This document shows, in pieces, positions 36,235-48,653 of a stretch of 64,000 bases of DNA. The notes beneath the pieces are model-generated. The model ran no database searches. It saw only the letters and a list, made by a program, of their open reading frames with translations, and was not told the origin of the DNA. How positions within the stretch are numbered: the stretch's first letter is position 1; the number at the start of each line of letters is the position of its first letter. Location: the NCBI GenBank assembly GCA_030737875.1, contig CM060922.1, positions 227,213,835 to 227,277,834 on the forward strand, given 5' to 3'. Position numbers and translations under genes: made by a program. The stretch is from Allium sativum. Lineage: Eukaryota > Streptophyta > Magnoliopsida > Asparagales > Amaryllidaceae.

Positions 36235-37642
36235 TGTTCAGACCCAGAACGGACTTGTAAATGGATGTGTGTCTGATGTTGGGTTTTATTCTATGTTGAT
36301 TGATTTCTATTAAATATATATCTGTTTGGTGGCGGAGAATTTATTCTCTTGCTTAACGCCCCTCTCTGAGATGTACGAGCTCAGAGGTTATATATCGATA
36401 GATATCAGTCGCATGGCATGAATTGCCTATGTGGCCTGCTGAGATGCAAATGATCAAGGCTTCTGTTGAAAAGCAGAGTCTTGCGGTTGATGATCAAAGC
36501 ACGGCTTTAATACAACGTAGCTTTGTGTAGCGTTAATTCGCGAGCCTCACACCCCGGTGTGAACCAGAAAGGGGAGAAGGATCCAGGGAGGGCATGCGTT
36601 TCCTTCTAGCTAGGAGTGGTGTATTGGGTTTTAAACACCCGGATATTTTACTTATGTGGATGATGGATTGCGAGGCGCCTCGGTTGTATCGGTCAATCTG
36701 GGACCGATGGAGTCATTTGGCTCATTTATGTCCCATAGGGCGGGGAAACGTATTGTTTAAGGTTTAAGTTTAATCCACATCGAGTGGACCGGCCCTATGG
36801 CTCCTAAGGGACGATGCGTTCTGTTACTGAGGCTCGGGCTAGAGAGTCTCGAAGCGGTAAGGATGATCTCTTGCCTTGGTTCACAGATGGAAATCCAACT
36901 TCCAATACGAGACATTTGCGGTTTTAATTGTAAACTTATATATGGCGACAGTGGTATGGGGCACTTATTTCGTCTATGATTGATACTTATGATTGAAATT
37001 GTTTTGACACTATACACTTATAGTAATAATAAAACATGAAATTTCACGTACCAAGCATTCTTGGCTATTATAAGGTAAGAACTCTATCCTCCGGCTTGCG
37101 TTGCATTGTGTGATGGGGCCTGAGTCTTATAATAGACTCATTGTTCTTTTTTTAGCATTGCGCTGTTGTTTTATGCATTGCTATTCTTGGGAGGAAACCC
37201 GTTCTGTGTTATACGGGTACCTAACTTTAAAATAAAGATTAATAACTGTTTTAGTTCTCACACCAGTCACATGACTGACTGGAGTTTATTGTTTCAACCT
37301 AAACTCTGGGTGCCCCCTATTTCCACACGGGCAGCTAGTAGTTTTGGTTTTGCAGATTTATTTTACAGGATCCTGGTTTACAGCTAGAACGATATTCAGA
37401 AAGCTCTATATCTGTATATTCTTATCAGTTGTGTTTTGTATTATTTTTTTGCTGCATTGTAACTTGTAAACCTCTGATATTTAGTAAATGTGTAATATTT
37501 ATTCATACTCTGTATATTCTTGTATTCTGATGAAATTGTTGTAATAAGCAATGAAATGTTCTTCTGTTTGTGTCCCGATGTGGCTTATTCTCAACTCAAT
37601 CCGGGATTTCCTTCACGGGGAAGTTCGGGTCGTTTCAAAAAT

Positions 37643-38470
37643 AAGATAATTGCTAAGGAAATAAGGGTGAAAACTGACTTAAAGAATTTAACTAAAAAGA
37701 ATTTATAAAAAAACAACAAAATACTTATATGAAATAACTTATAAAGAAACTACTAAAAACTATAAGAAAAACTAAAACATACTTACAGAAACTAACTTGC
37801 AGAAAGACTACTAAAACTGTAAGAAAAACTAGAAAAGGAACTACAAATATTAATAACCCTATTTCTTTAAATTACTCAAAAATCTAAATTATTACCAATA
37901 CTTTTTTGTAGTTCCTAACTTTTGGGCTATGCACATCTTTCTTAGATCACGTACCTAGGGCGATTAATAATATTTTCATTTTAACAAAAAAAATTTGGAC
38001 AAAAATTTAAGTTCAGGCCCGTTTCAGTTAAAAGAGAACCCAGAGAGAAAAGATTTGTGTTGTGAATGAAAATCTAAGCCTAGGATCCTATTTATAGTGA
38101 TGTTTGAGGAACTCTGGCTATGAGATTTAAAGATTTAACCTGATCCAGACACGTCACACATTCAGTTTTAGCGTTTAGATTAGTAATTTAACGCTTTGGA
38201 ACAAGCCACATCATATTTAAAAACTTAAAAATTTCATTCTACTTGGATATTTTCACATCTAAGAAGAAGAGCGGATTGACCTAACCCATGCTTGGTCGAC
38301 TATAGGTCGATCTGGGTTATGGTCGGGTCGACCTAATCCCGTTTTCCACTTTTTTGCCTTATTATTTTATGATTTATTATATAACTTTTTCTTAAATAAC
38401 CTTTTCAAACTGGTTTTGATTTAGACAAAAATATGTAAATTGCTCAGAAAATTACCACGGACACAATGGA
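37643..38470 (-). mobile_element. Remnant F: possible LTR related to family E
   Basis: No coding sequence. On the minus strand, starting near 38468, TGTGTCCGTGGTAATTTTCTGAG loosely parallels the E-family start TGTAACACCCCGTATTTTCTGTG. Downstream come GTCGAC motifs (38294-38300, 38326-38332) and then a TATA box, the same order as in the E2 LTR. After the TATA box a leader continues to 37643, where copy B interrupts. The homology is weak and could be only shared promoter style. Confidence 0.3.
38089..38096 (-). promoter_or_regulatory. TATA box in remnant F
   Basis: CTATAAATAG on the minus strand, a good match to the plant TATA consensus, about 200-240 bases downstream of two GTCGAC motifs. Confidence 0.4.
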
Positions 38471-39092
38471 AAATGTTCTGTATCCAAATTCGAACATATG
38501 TAAAAGGTTTTCTTTTTAACTTCTTTCTATAGTTACAATTAATCTCTTTTTAGAAAATTCATAGTTCGTTGCTCCTTTTTAATATTACTTAGCTTCTAAT
38601 AAATTCTGTTAATACTTGACCTAATTTTATTTTTAGTGTACATGTCATTTTTTCAAATTCAAATGTGCATGCTAACATTTGTGAATTAATTCTTTTATTA
38701 GATCTTAATGTTACGCTTATAATATTAGTCTTTATTTCCGCCATTTACTCTTTTACAACATCATCGTGAACATATCTATTAATTCTATTTATTATCTTGT
38801 GATGTTATTTTCATAACAGTAAATTTTAATATTCAAATTTCTGAAGGACCTTAATCAATTATTATTATTATTCAAATTTTTGGTTGATATAAGGTAAGTA
38901 AGTTTTAAGAATATTTTTATTATTCAAAATTCAGATTTGAAATTATTTTGAAATCAACTACTCTTTTTTAAATACACGCATCTGTGTAGGGCGAGCTTCT
39001 AAATAGAAGAAGCATGATCACATTAAATCTAACACACTTATTTATACCGTCGAAATATTAATATACATTTCTTATTATCAAAAAGCGAAGAT

Positions 39093-39553
39093 TGTTGAGT
39101 ATATTGATGTGATTTTTGTTTGATGATAATAAGCATTTGATAAATGTGTCTTTATTATTATACTATTTTATTTTCCACAGTAAATATTTGTAGAATTGAA
39201 TGTTCAAACTCAGAATTCTATTTTGAACAGATATTTTATTCAAACAAATATTTTTATGACATACTTAAAAAGTACACATTTCAATTCACAACCATAATTC
39301 AAACTATCATATATATGTACATTCATATCCTTACTATACACACATGCATTAATGCATAATACCGGCTCACTCACTTACACTCAAATTAATTCTATATTTG
39401 TTTGCTTCGGTAATTATCTAGTTGTCCTTAATATGGTCAAATAAAACAATGCAGTAAAATGAAAAAAAAAATCTAAATTTAAATTTTTATTTGCCTTAGT
39501 ATTTGGATGTTTTCTTCTGATGTTTTAAACAAGGAAAAATATGCGCGCGCGCG

Positions 39554-39610
<57 letters not shown>

Positions 39611-41620
39611 TTGTGTGGGAGGGGGTGTGTGTGCTTGTGTGTGCGCACGTGCGTGCGTGCGCTCGAACAACTTATAACAATTACAGTATTACAATGTAAA
39701 TACCACAAGGCCAAACTCAATATCAACCTCAAGTATAGTCCGCAAAAGTCATGTCTATGTGGTTAAACACAATGTAAGTGAGCATGATGTCGAATTCAAG
39801 AAAAGTTGAATTCAACTCAATTGCACATGTTCGCAAGTTCAAGGCAGATGAAATAAGGGCAAGAAGTCAATGCAAATGTGTGTACATGATCAGCTAAGAC
39901 CAGGTGTAGTAATCATATTCAAATCAAGTTTAACGGGTTAGATCAAGTATACATATACAAACTGGCAGTATACAAAATCAAGGCACCATGGAGCACAAAG
40001 CAAATCAAACCAAAATTTACTCGAGAAATGCAACAACACAAAGTGATCCAAGCACATATGTAAATAAACTGGGTCGACACTAATTTTCAAACACATCCAA
40101 ATTTTCAAACACATCCACAACAAAGTAAAAACTACAAAAAAAGGTCAGGTCTAGTTCAAGGAGCATGGACAACAAATATCGACACAAACTACACATGTGT
40201 AGGCATCAAGGAAGAAAACAAAACTATATAGTAGTGCACAAAGATACACATGGATGCCAAGCAAATTCACAAGGCAATAAACACTCAAGAAACCTGAAAC
40301 TACCTCGACACCAACTTAAGGAACATGTACAAACTTACACAGCATAGGCCGAAACCAAACAGGTTAGAAGACCCAAGGAGTGCACAAACCATATAAGGCA
40401 TACAATACTGAAACTATTCAAGACCAGCTCAAGGCACCAAGAATCAAAATTTGAGAACATGCACCGAAGCATCAGAACATATGATAAGTTCATAAGCACG
40501 TTCGAGCATACAAACACGTGCAACAAACAACAAACGATCAGATCGAATGCACAAGGAAAAATACAACTTGATGTACAAGCACAATATACTCAAGCAAAAA
40601 GAGAATACACCAGAAACAAGTTTGATTTATGGCAACGCAAATGAACAAGAAAATTGTTTAAGGATACATAGTGACAAAACAAACCAAAGTACTCAATTTA
40701 GTCGAAAAAACCGAATTCAAGTTGAAGTTGAATTAGTAAAATATCTCTAGCAAGTAAGTAACCAACACCAGAATGAATAAGGCCATCCAATACAATTATC
40801 AGAGAAATGTATGAGTAGATTGAGTGCGTAAAGCTAGAATATAGAGAAAACTATCAAAATCAAAAGTCAAAAATATAATAGGAATTAAACTCAAACTTCA
40901 ATCATCATTGGTAGTAATATTCATTGAAGTTGAGAAAATTAAAATAAATAGTGGGAAGAAATTGTTCCAAGCTCTTGAAGCAGTCAAACTCGACAAACAA
41001 CAAAGCAATCGCAAGCCAATCAAAATATAAACTGATCGATGATACATTCAAGTGGGTTTAAACATTATTTGATCAAAGAATGTTAATATATGACTTTGTA
41101 TTTAGGAAAAGTAAACCCTAGCTGAAGGAATAAAGAGGAAATCAAGCACAAACGAAATAAAGAAGCAAGCAGTCTGCATTAATTTTAATGATCCTAATAT
41201 TGTTTAATCTATTTACTATTTTTAAGGCTTGCCCTTTTTTAAAACAAGGTTATTTTTTTTTAAATTCAATCATAATTTTTATTCCAAAAAAATCTGGAAT
41301 TTTCTATGTTGTAAACTACAGGGTATAGTTTCAGAATTCACAACTCAGTAGCTGAGTTGTGAAAGGGTTTTGAGTGTATGATTAAAACAATCAGCTGAGT
41401 GAGGGTCATGAGTTTACAGCGTTAGTAAGTGTTGTATTGTTTAACTCCTAGCATAAACTTTGGTACATTATTTTGAGCGTAGGGTCAAATCAATCCAACG
41501 TCTCTGTACCATTGTATCGTTGAATTCATAGTAGAAACCTTAAGAGCAATAATAAGCATGATTTTGCCAAGGTTGGATAATGTTTGTGCGTGATTTATTT
41601 CCATAATTACACTTTTGATG
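39093..41620 (+). mobile_element. Possible Copia (SIRE/Maximus-like) LTR remnant
   Basis: TGTTGAGTATATTGATGTG at 39093, followed by TTTGATGATAATAAGCATTTGATAAATG, resembles the start of SIRE/Maximus LTRs as I remember them. The A-rich stretch full of CAAG and TCAAG words (39780-40760) and the terminal segment to about 41620 also fit that LTR style. No target duplication or second LTR could be fixed, and the right boundary is a guess. No gene is supported here; short frames follow from the base composition. Confidence 0.35.
39542..39662. repeat. Compound microsatellite (CG)n(CA)n(TA)n(TG)n
   Basis: A CG repeat, then CA, TA and TG repeats, then an imperfect GT/GCGT tail. The CA-TA-TG core is self-complementary and could fold into a long hairpin; alternating purine-pyrimidine DNA like this is prone to Z-DNA. 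Low-complexity frames on the minus strand across it are not genes. Confidence 0.97.
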
Positions 41621-42785
41621 TCCATGTTGATAATTTTATTATTAATTTTTAGGTAAGGGCGAGCGGTTTTTAAAGTGGTCCATAATACTTTTTATTATAC
41701 CAAATAATAAATACAAGTGGTACAGGAGATAGATAGATTGTCTAACTACTACAGATCTTTAGAGTGGCCCGACCATTTAGACGGTTTTTAGAGCAGACCA
41801 ACCACTACAAACCACCACGCAGGGTGCACATTAAACTATAGGCTTCCAAGGAAGACCCAATGGAAAACTAAACATAATCAGTTGCCATGGCAATCTCATA
41901 ACCAAATTAAACTCCATGCCGGTGAAACTACATTAGACATATTAAATAGAAAATTTGACATTAAAAAACACTCAATATCAAGACTGCAGCAAAGAATCAC
42001 AACAACATATTACATACATAAAAAATTCGTATAAAATGAAACTGTCACGAACCACTACCAAGCCTAAAAGCATAGCAGAGCTCACAACCAACATGTCAGA
42101 ACTTGGCTTAACACAAAAATGGCATAACACATTGCCTTAGGACCATCAAAAGAAGCTAAACATGACAACGACATCAAAATTTGCAAACGGTATGACTAAT
42201 GGGAAGTGGAGCAAGACAAAGTGAAATGACAACACCCACCAAAACCAACAAACCCTATAGCCAAACTATCACATAGGTTGCTGGTAGAGCACAACCATGA
42301 CTAATATGATACAAACCAGCCTCCACCACCCTAAAATCTCCATATAGGACGAAAACGGGAAGATCTAAATAATAAGAAATTTAATCCACCCAAACCAAAA
42401 GCAGATGAAAACAGATGCAATTAGAACATACCAAAATAAAATGTCCAGAAGGAGCACCCCAAGCCCTAATAATTACCAAAGAGTGCCTCTCCAGTTGCAT
42501 ATAGTCTCAATTAGAGGTGCTATTGATAGAGAGAAAGGGCAAGCAGAACCTCGAATTGGACTGTGACTCTACGCTAGCTCGAATCGCCAGTGGATCATTA
42601 GATCTTTAGGATATAAGCGTTAGTCAATACTTGTCAGTTGATATGAGAATAAAAAGTAAGGTTTGTGTTAAAATCTAATAGCAAGTAGATAGGCATGGAG
42701 AAAGCTAGGTTTAAGTGAGACAGAGATGGAGATACAAAGGAAAAGAAGGGGGATCTAAGAGTTGTAATAATACCTATTCTATGGA
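41621..42785. other. Unassigned AT-rich DNA
   Basis: No ORF, LTR boundary or repeat recognised. Part of 42230-42480 is A/C-rich on the plus strand. Confidence 0.4.
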
Positions 42786-43371
42786 AATTATAAAAAATCC
42801 TATTCAGACCCTTTAAGGTTAATTCTGATCCTGCGGATGATGGATATTGAATGTCTATGCTTATTTATTTGTTATCACCTTATCCCTTAGACATGCACCA
42901 CAACTTTACTACAATGATCCAAGAGTAGTACATTATTGTACGTGTTAAGTACGTGGATGCATGAGGCTGGTTAAGTAAAGTTTCCATACCATTATACTAT
43001 TTTACCATAATACTTGATATTACTATCGCTTACACCATATTTTGTCTAACTTCGAGTTGTATGCATTGCTTCTTATTATTCTAGGTACTTAAATGAGTAG
43101 ACTAGAGATAGTTTGGAGTGAGAACGAGAAACTGTTCGGGAGACGAGCAGAAGGCTATTTCACATACTACTTATATATATACTTTAGTACTTTCCACTAT
43201 CCACTACTATGGAGCTAAATAGTACTTATATTTAGAGAGACAGATTTTCTTGAGTTATTATGACTTGGATGACTCAGTTTATTTATGTTATATGGATATA
43301 CTACTTTGATGCTTATGTTTCATAATCAGCTATTTATTGTCCTATCTATGCATCGACCGAGCACCGTCACA
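42786..43371 (+). mobile_element. Tekay-type LTR 3' fragment
   Basis: The stretch around 43070-43160 (TTCTTATTATTCTAGGTACTT, GAGTAGACTAGAGATAG, CGGGAGACGAGCAGAAGG) parallels 11095-11215 in the Tk2 LTR and 4125-4240 in the Tk1 LTR. It ends GCACCGTCACA at 43371, matching GGTCGTCACA. No convincing primer-binding site follows. It is a diverged third member of the Tk LTR group; the left boundary is uncertain. Confidence 0.5.
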
Positions 43372-45513
43372 TCGCATTATTTGGATGTTGAACGTGTACT
43401 GTATCCTCACATTCACCCTTAAAATCCTTAATTAAGCACATATTACTTACATAAATACTTGTTTATATGTATTAAGGCATTTGCAATCTTTTATACAACT
43501 AATTTAATGGTGAAAAGTATAATATCTATAATATGATTAGATCTTCTAATTTTCTTTGAAATAACTATTTATGCAAACCAAAATTCCATTTTAGTTTGTT
43601 GTAACTATTTTTACTTAATCCATTGATTAAGTAAGCTCCTGCTAAAAATACATCCCTTTATCTTAAATTCTCTTTTTATAAAACTAGCTTCAAAAACCTG
43701 GATTTATTTATAAAATACCTTTATAAATTCCTTTATAAAAATTCATTTAAAATCTCATCAAAAAATCCTATTTTTATACCTTTATAAAACTTTAAATATT
43801 ACCAAGACTTATTTGATTACAAATGAAATCTTTTACAATCTATTTCAAAATCAGATTAAATCATTATAAGTTCTTTTATAAATATTTAACTTTCATAAAT
43901 CTCTATTATAAAAACCAAGATCATTTCGATGTCATTTTACAAGTTAAATAAAGTTATTTATTAAACTTGTTCAAAGTTGTTGAAATCACTTATAAACTCA
44001 TTTAATTAAAAAACTTGGTTTCATAACTTCATAAAACATAACTATAATACTTAGACAAGCTTTAACACTTGAAATCTCCGATGATAAAACTTATTTATAA
44101 CACAAGTATTTGCTATACAAATCATTTTATGACCACTTTATAAAATCCAACTATATATATGTACTTATTACAAAACCTTTATATAACTTATATAAAATAA
44201 AATTTAAAACCTTGCTTTTGTTATACAAATAAATTTTATAACTTCAACTTAGTCAATTCACCTTATGGAGAATCACTTAACCAATATTGTTTATTGATTA
44301 ATAACACATCGACGTTAAATTTAATCAACAATCATCATCCAAATCATATTTTTAATGTTATTTATGTTGGACAGCTCGTATGTGTAAAATATGAAAGCAA
44401 GTAACATCCAAAACATTAAGGTATCCTGCTGGACCCTCCACTCACAACTCATATATAGTTTATACATGCATATAAATCCGATAATCTAGTCTAATTCATT
44501 TAAGACGAATCTTCCGCTCTAAAGTAGGTAATGTCAAATGTCATCCGTAAACAAATGGGAATATATATAACCACAACCAACCAATTAAGTAATAAGATCA
44601 TCTAAACACATAGTTTGATATAAAATCAACAATGAATATTATTATATGATATAAAAAAAATTAGTAGTATTCCAGACTGCGTGAGAGTTAATTCACCATC
44701 CATTCAAAATGACGATTTAACATCGATTTATCTAATTTCAAACAAGTGTTTAAAATTTGATAAAATTCTAAGCTATTCAGAATTCATCCAAACCACTCCA
44801 TATGTGTAGTGTTCATCAATACAAGTTTAGCACAATTTATTTTGTCGAAATCTGATCATGTATGAACAACATGCAATTGTTACAAGTTTATCACGAATTA
44901 AAATAATTTAATTATAGTTATTTGCACTTAATTTAACTACCTTAATTACATAATTATCTCACGTTAACCTCGAAAAACATCGCGATCACCCAAATATTAA
45001 ACCCATGCCACCTTCAATCGATCGCCAACACTGCCACAGATCACCGGAAGCCACACCACCAAGACCCCCCTTGCCCGACCACCTAGCTACCGCCATCTGA
45101 AGACACGACCACTGAATCCCCACTAAAACGTCAAAAATCGTGGAAAGCTAATTCTCGTTCAACCCTAAATTTTGGCCACCCATTCAACGTCGTTGGCCCC
45201 AAACTCCACTAGAACCTCCACCTTACTACCCTCTTTACTTCTCTAGTTGATGACCTTGCTTGAAAACCACTACATTCGCTGAAAATCCACCAAACCCGCA
45301 TCAAATTCGAGATGAAAAATCAACCAAGACACTTCTCTGTTTGACGATCAACCTCTGAACGATGTATGCTCCTCCCCACGCTTTTCCTTTGCCTAGTTGA
45401 AGAGTTTGACTGATAAGGCCTCGATCTTAATGAATGATAATGGTCGTTGGATGAAGGCATAAGAGACGACGGCTATTAAATATTTTAGGGTTTTGGAAGA
45501 AAAGAGTGGCTTA
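43372..45513 (-). mobile_element. Remnant G, left part: L6-related LTR
   Basis: From about 44990 a GC-rich segment, then a purine-rich GGAAGAAAAGAGTGG near 45500, run parallel to the order seen in L6 copy C (GC-rich core, then GAAAGAAAAGAGGAGG). The AT-rich TTTATAAA-type repeats at 43640-44240 occupy the position of the 34-bp arrays. It is interrupted at 45513 by the Harbinger-like element and resumes at 49920. The left boundary is not visible. No gene is supported. Confidence 0.35.
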
Positions 45514-45985
45514 GGGTATGTTTGAGTGAAGCAGAAGCGGTGTATTTTAGTTAGCAGATAATGTGTTTGAGGGTTTAAGCAGACTATTTAAGGGATAATT
45601 TTTTAATTTTGGTTTTTGATTTAATTAATTTATGTTTAAAACAGAAAAATATCATTAACGCATAACATTATCATTAAAGAAAAATAATAAAATAAACCAA
45701 GCAGAACATAAATATGTCGAAATACAATAGAATCAGAAAAAGTAGTAGAAATCTTATCTGTTGCACCTCCTTGGTTGATCAGATAGGCTTTGTGGTTAAC
45801 AAAAATTCATTCGAGGTGTGCCTCATGCGATAGCCATGGTTTTGTGTTGTTATCATTTAAGATGTTGAATATATCTGTCTAGTTGGGCTGTGTAACAACG
45901 TATAAAGCTTCACTGGAAATAAAATTCGCTCCTTTACTCAAACGTTTAGCGCATTCTACCAAATCTGTGTAGCTCAAAGAATTCC

Positions 45986-46145
45986 CACTACACCATATAT
46001 GCTAATTAGGATGTGTTTTTAGCCGTATCCAAGGCAGTTAGGCAAGATAATAAGCCGTATCAAAAACTGGCGTATTAAATTATTAGATGCGGCTATAAAC
46101 TGTATCTCATTTGACATTACATACGACTTTTAGCCATATCTAAAG
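45986..46145. mobile_element. CACTA-type terminus with subterminal repeats
   Basis: CACTACACCATATATG at 45986 is followed within 160 bases by several copies of a motif like AGCCGTATC (GCCGTATCC, GCCGTATCA, GCCATATCT, GACCGTATA). CACTA first bases plus clustered subterminal repeats are the mark of CACTA/EnSpm elements. Similar motifs recur at 48575-48605 and 48710-48730 (GTCGTATC, GATACGTC), which may belong to the other end, but no matching TAGTG terminus was found, so the extent is unknown. Confidence 0.5.
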
Positions 46146-46154
46146 TGTAATCAG

Positions 46155-46170
46155 AAACGACCTTGGACCG

Positions 46171-46207
<37 letters not shown>

Positions 46208-46276
46208 ACACATATATACATATACATGTGTGTGTGTGTATATATATCATATATGTGTGTATATATATTAAAACAG
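46155..46276. repeat. TA/TG/CA compound microsatellite
   Basis: Alternating blocks of TA, TG and ACATAT repeats. A second smaller block of CA/TA repeats is at 46350-46375. Frames through them are composition artefacts. Confidence 0.9.
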
Positions 46277-46527
46277 AAACTGTAGCACATATTTTTCATA
46301 ACACAGAGCATATATACCACAAATTATACATAGGAATAACATAATTTATATATATACACACACATACACACACACTCTTGAAGCATTACAAGTTTTGTCA
46401 TAACACGAACACAATGTACATACAAACATGAACATATACAATAAAAGGGAACAGATTTTCACCACATTATGAACTAACAAAAAAGCACCAAAATCTCCAA
46501 CAAGACTGCAGCCTGAGTTCCAGCAGC

Positions 46528-46612
46528 ACAAAAGCACCAACATACAAACATAACTGAATCGTGATATATATAGTCTGCAGCCTGAGTTCCAACAGCACAA
46601 AAGCACCAAAAT
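46528..46612. repeat. Diverged direct duplicate within the Harbinger-like element
   Basis: CTGCAGCCTGAGTTCCARC followed by AGCACAAAAGCACCA occurs near 46506 and again near 46576. It may be a small tandem duplication of about 70 bases. Confidence 0.5.
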
Positions 46613-47367
46613 CTCCCGCAGGACTGCCTATAAATACAAGAAACAAGTTACAAATACTTCACTGGATAGAAGATCAACATTGTAACTCACCGTGACTGAG
46701 ATGCAAACATGAATACAGATCAGATAAGTGTATGTTGATCAGAGTGTTTGTGTAATTTCACTGGGCACCAATAACAGTGAAGGGAATATCATGTCGATCA
46801 GTGTGTTTGTGTAATTTCACGGTAGTCGATCGGTGTGTTTGTGTACAAATACTTCACTGGACACCAACAAAAACCTAGTCCAATCGACTAGTTGAGCGCC
46901 ATACTGATAACAGTGAACTTGCATATACAACCTAGAAACATACCGGCATCTCACATGCTTTGTGCTTTAACATGACCTCCAACATCGTATATAGGAGATC
47001 GACATTGTAAACATAACTTAACGCAAACTAAAATAACATTATGTTTGATCAGTATATGTCTCCAAAATGAATGAATACACATTGTAAGCTAGTTTTGCTA
47101 TGACCATTGGCTTTTAAACGAAATTAACTATACATAGGAATGGAAAATTGATAGTCATTAAAAGTGCAAACTCAAAATAAGAATCACCTGAACTGTAGTC
47201 GATCTGCAACACCAGTAGTTTCGTACCCTAGCATACAGAAGATCCTCCTATACACAAAAAGGAACAAACAAACCAAATGTCGGCTTTCTGATTAAGAATT
47301 TACTGGGCTTTCTGATTAAGTGTAAAATAATATATACCTGCTCCAATGTCTTCGGATGACACACATA

Positions 47368-47743
47368 CTAGACTTTCTGATTAAGAATTTACTAGGCGAT
47401 CCACTAAGTGGGTGCATATTAGCTCACGCGCAGGGTCAACAATCCATGCTTATTAGCTTTATACAAATATCGAATGCCCCTTCACATAACCTTTAGAAAA
47501 AGCTGCTTTCACTTGCAACTTTCAGTTCCTTTGAAGCAGAATGTGTAGTGCAAGTTAACTTACACTATAGTCTCCTACAAAGTAGGGGAAAGTTGCTAGT
47601 GAAAGCGTCTTTTTACTAAGCTTAAGTGCAACAGCGGCAGACATTTGGATAAACCTAATAAGAATGGATAACCGACCCTATGTGTGAGCTAAAATGCATC
47701 CACTTGGTGGATCGCCTCGTAAAATATTAAACAGAAAGTCTAG
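47368..47743. mobile_element. 376-bp fold-back (hairpin) element
   Basis: The left half (from CTAGACTTTCTG) and the right half (to CAGAAAGTCTAG) are inverted copies through almost their whole length: AGGCGATCCAC, TTAGCTCAC, AGGGTC, CTTATTAG and GCTTTCACT occur in both arms in mirror order. TA flanks each side (47366-47367, 47744-47745). This is the structure of a fold-back MITE with a TA target, as in Tc1/mariner-type families. No coding capacity. A transcript would form a long imperfect hairpin. Confidence 0.8.
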
Positions 47744-48124
47744 TAATCATCCATCAACAAAAAATTTCAACAAACCTATTAAAATATTTTCAGTACACTT
47801 GTTATCTCTCAAAACAGAGTAAACTTGTTATAAGACAACCCAATTTAAATTTCAAGTATAAGGCAAACAAATAGTCAAATGACGATGAAATCATGGAAAA
47901 CTAACTCATTGTTATTTCTTTGTTTCATGGATATACCGCAATCTAAAATTATACCATACTGTTTCCAATAGCAATTCAGATGTTTTTTACGTTATCACAA
48001 ATCATGATTCAAATTTGATTTCTCTTATTTTAGGGTATAACCATAGATCCATCCCTAACACAATGTAGCAATCAGGTAACACACTTACACAAACCAATTT
48101 AATTGAAATAGTTAATACACTAAC

Positions 48125-48282
48125 AAGAAGTGGAGCTGAAGATTTTTTCCAGATAGGGCAGAAATAAAAAAAACTGCTTACAAATCATTTTCAGTTGGAC
48201 AAAAATGATAGTTTTTACATATGATGTATAATTTTGAGCTTGGGCTTGTGCCCCAGCTGGGGACATAGTGGCTCCTCCACTG
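48125..48282. mobile_element. 158-bp hAT-like non-autonomous element
   Basis: Flanked by the 8-bp direct repeat ACACTAAC (48117-48124, 48283-48290). The ends are AAGTGGAG near the left and CTCCACTG at the right, an inverted pair sharing AGTGGAG. An 8-bp duplication with CAGTG-type ends indicates the hAT superfamily. The host sequence was a small tandem duplication (shared ATCA...TAACACAC at 48056-48085 and 48288-48316). Confidence 0.65.
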
Positions 48283-48653
48283 ACACTAACACAAAGTAGC
48301 AATCAACTAACACACAAAGATTTCAATTTGTTCCCTACTATCAATCATGCATGCCAAAATTCGATTGAAGCACATACCTGCGCTGTCGAAGGAGGGCTAG
48401 AGAAACTAAGGGTTGTTGCATTTCTGCCGAAAGAGAGGGTTGTTCGTCTCTTTCGAAGGGGGGAGCATGATTTGGTAACCGAAAACCCTAATTTGGCTTT
48501 TCGGTCACAATTATAGTAAAACAAATGGAAAAGGGAGCGACCAAATTTTTTATTCCGGGTGTCTAATGTGATGCACAATATGATACAAATTCGATTTGGC
48601 CCAAAGTCGTATCAAATTAACTAATTCGGGGCTTCGTTGATGGACGGTCAGAT

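Larger units (their letters stand above)
23257..37637 (+). mobile_element. L6 long LTR, copy B (solo LTR, interrupted by NA1)
   Basis: Begins TATAACAACCC at 23257 (TGTAACAACCC with G changed to A) and ends GTCGTTTCA at 37637. It is flanked by AAAAT at 23252-23256 and 37638-37642. Without the 8151-bp NA1 insertion and its 5-bp duplication it is about 6225 bp, matching the 6228 bp of copy C, of which it is the reverse complement. No second LTR or coding internal region is present, so it is a solo LTR or an element without internal genes. It is the most diverged of the three copies. Confidence 0.92.

Noticed and set aside
39479..39732. Two overlapping minus-strand frames rich in His and Thr
   Set aside because: They run through the compound microsatellite and have no family signature.
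40228..40236. CA followed by AAGAT as the right end of the putative Copia LTR at 39093
   Set aside because: AAGAT matches the five bases before 39093, but a 7-base coincidence is likely at this length, and the typical LTR end features lie further right.
42930..42950. TTGTA as the left target duplication of remnant G
   Set aside because: The bases after it do not begin an LTR and the stretch aligns with a Tekay LTR instead.
47541..47552. GTGTAGTG as the right end of the CACTA element
   Set aside because: It lies in the loop of the fold-back element 47368-47743, so it belongs to that element; the match is only 8 bases.
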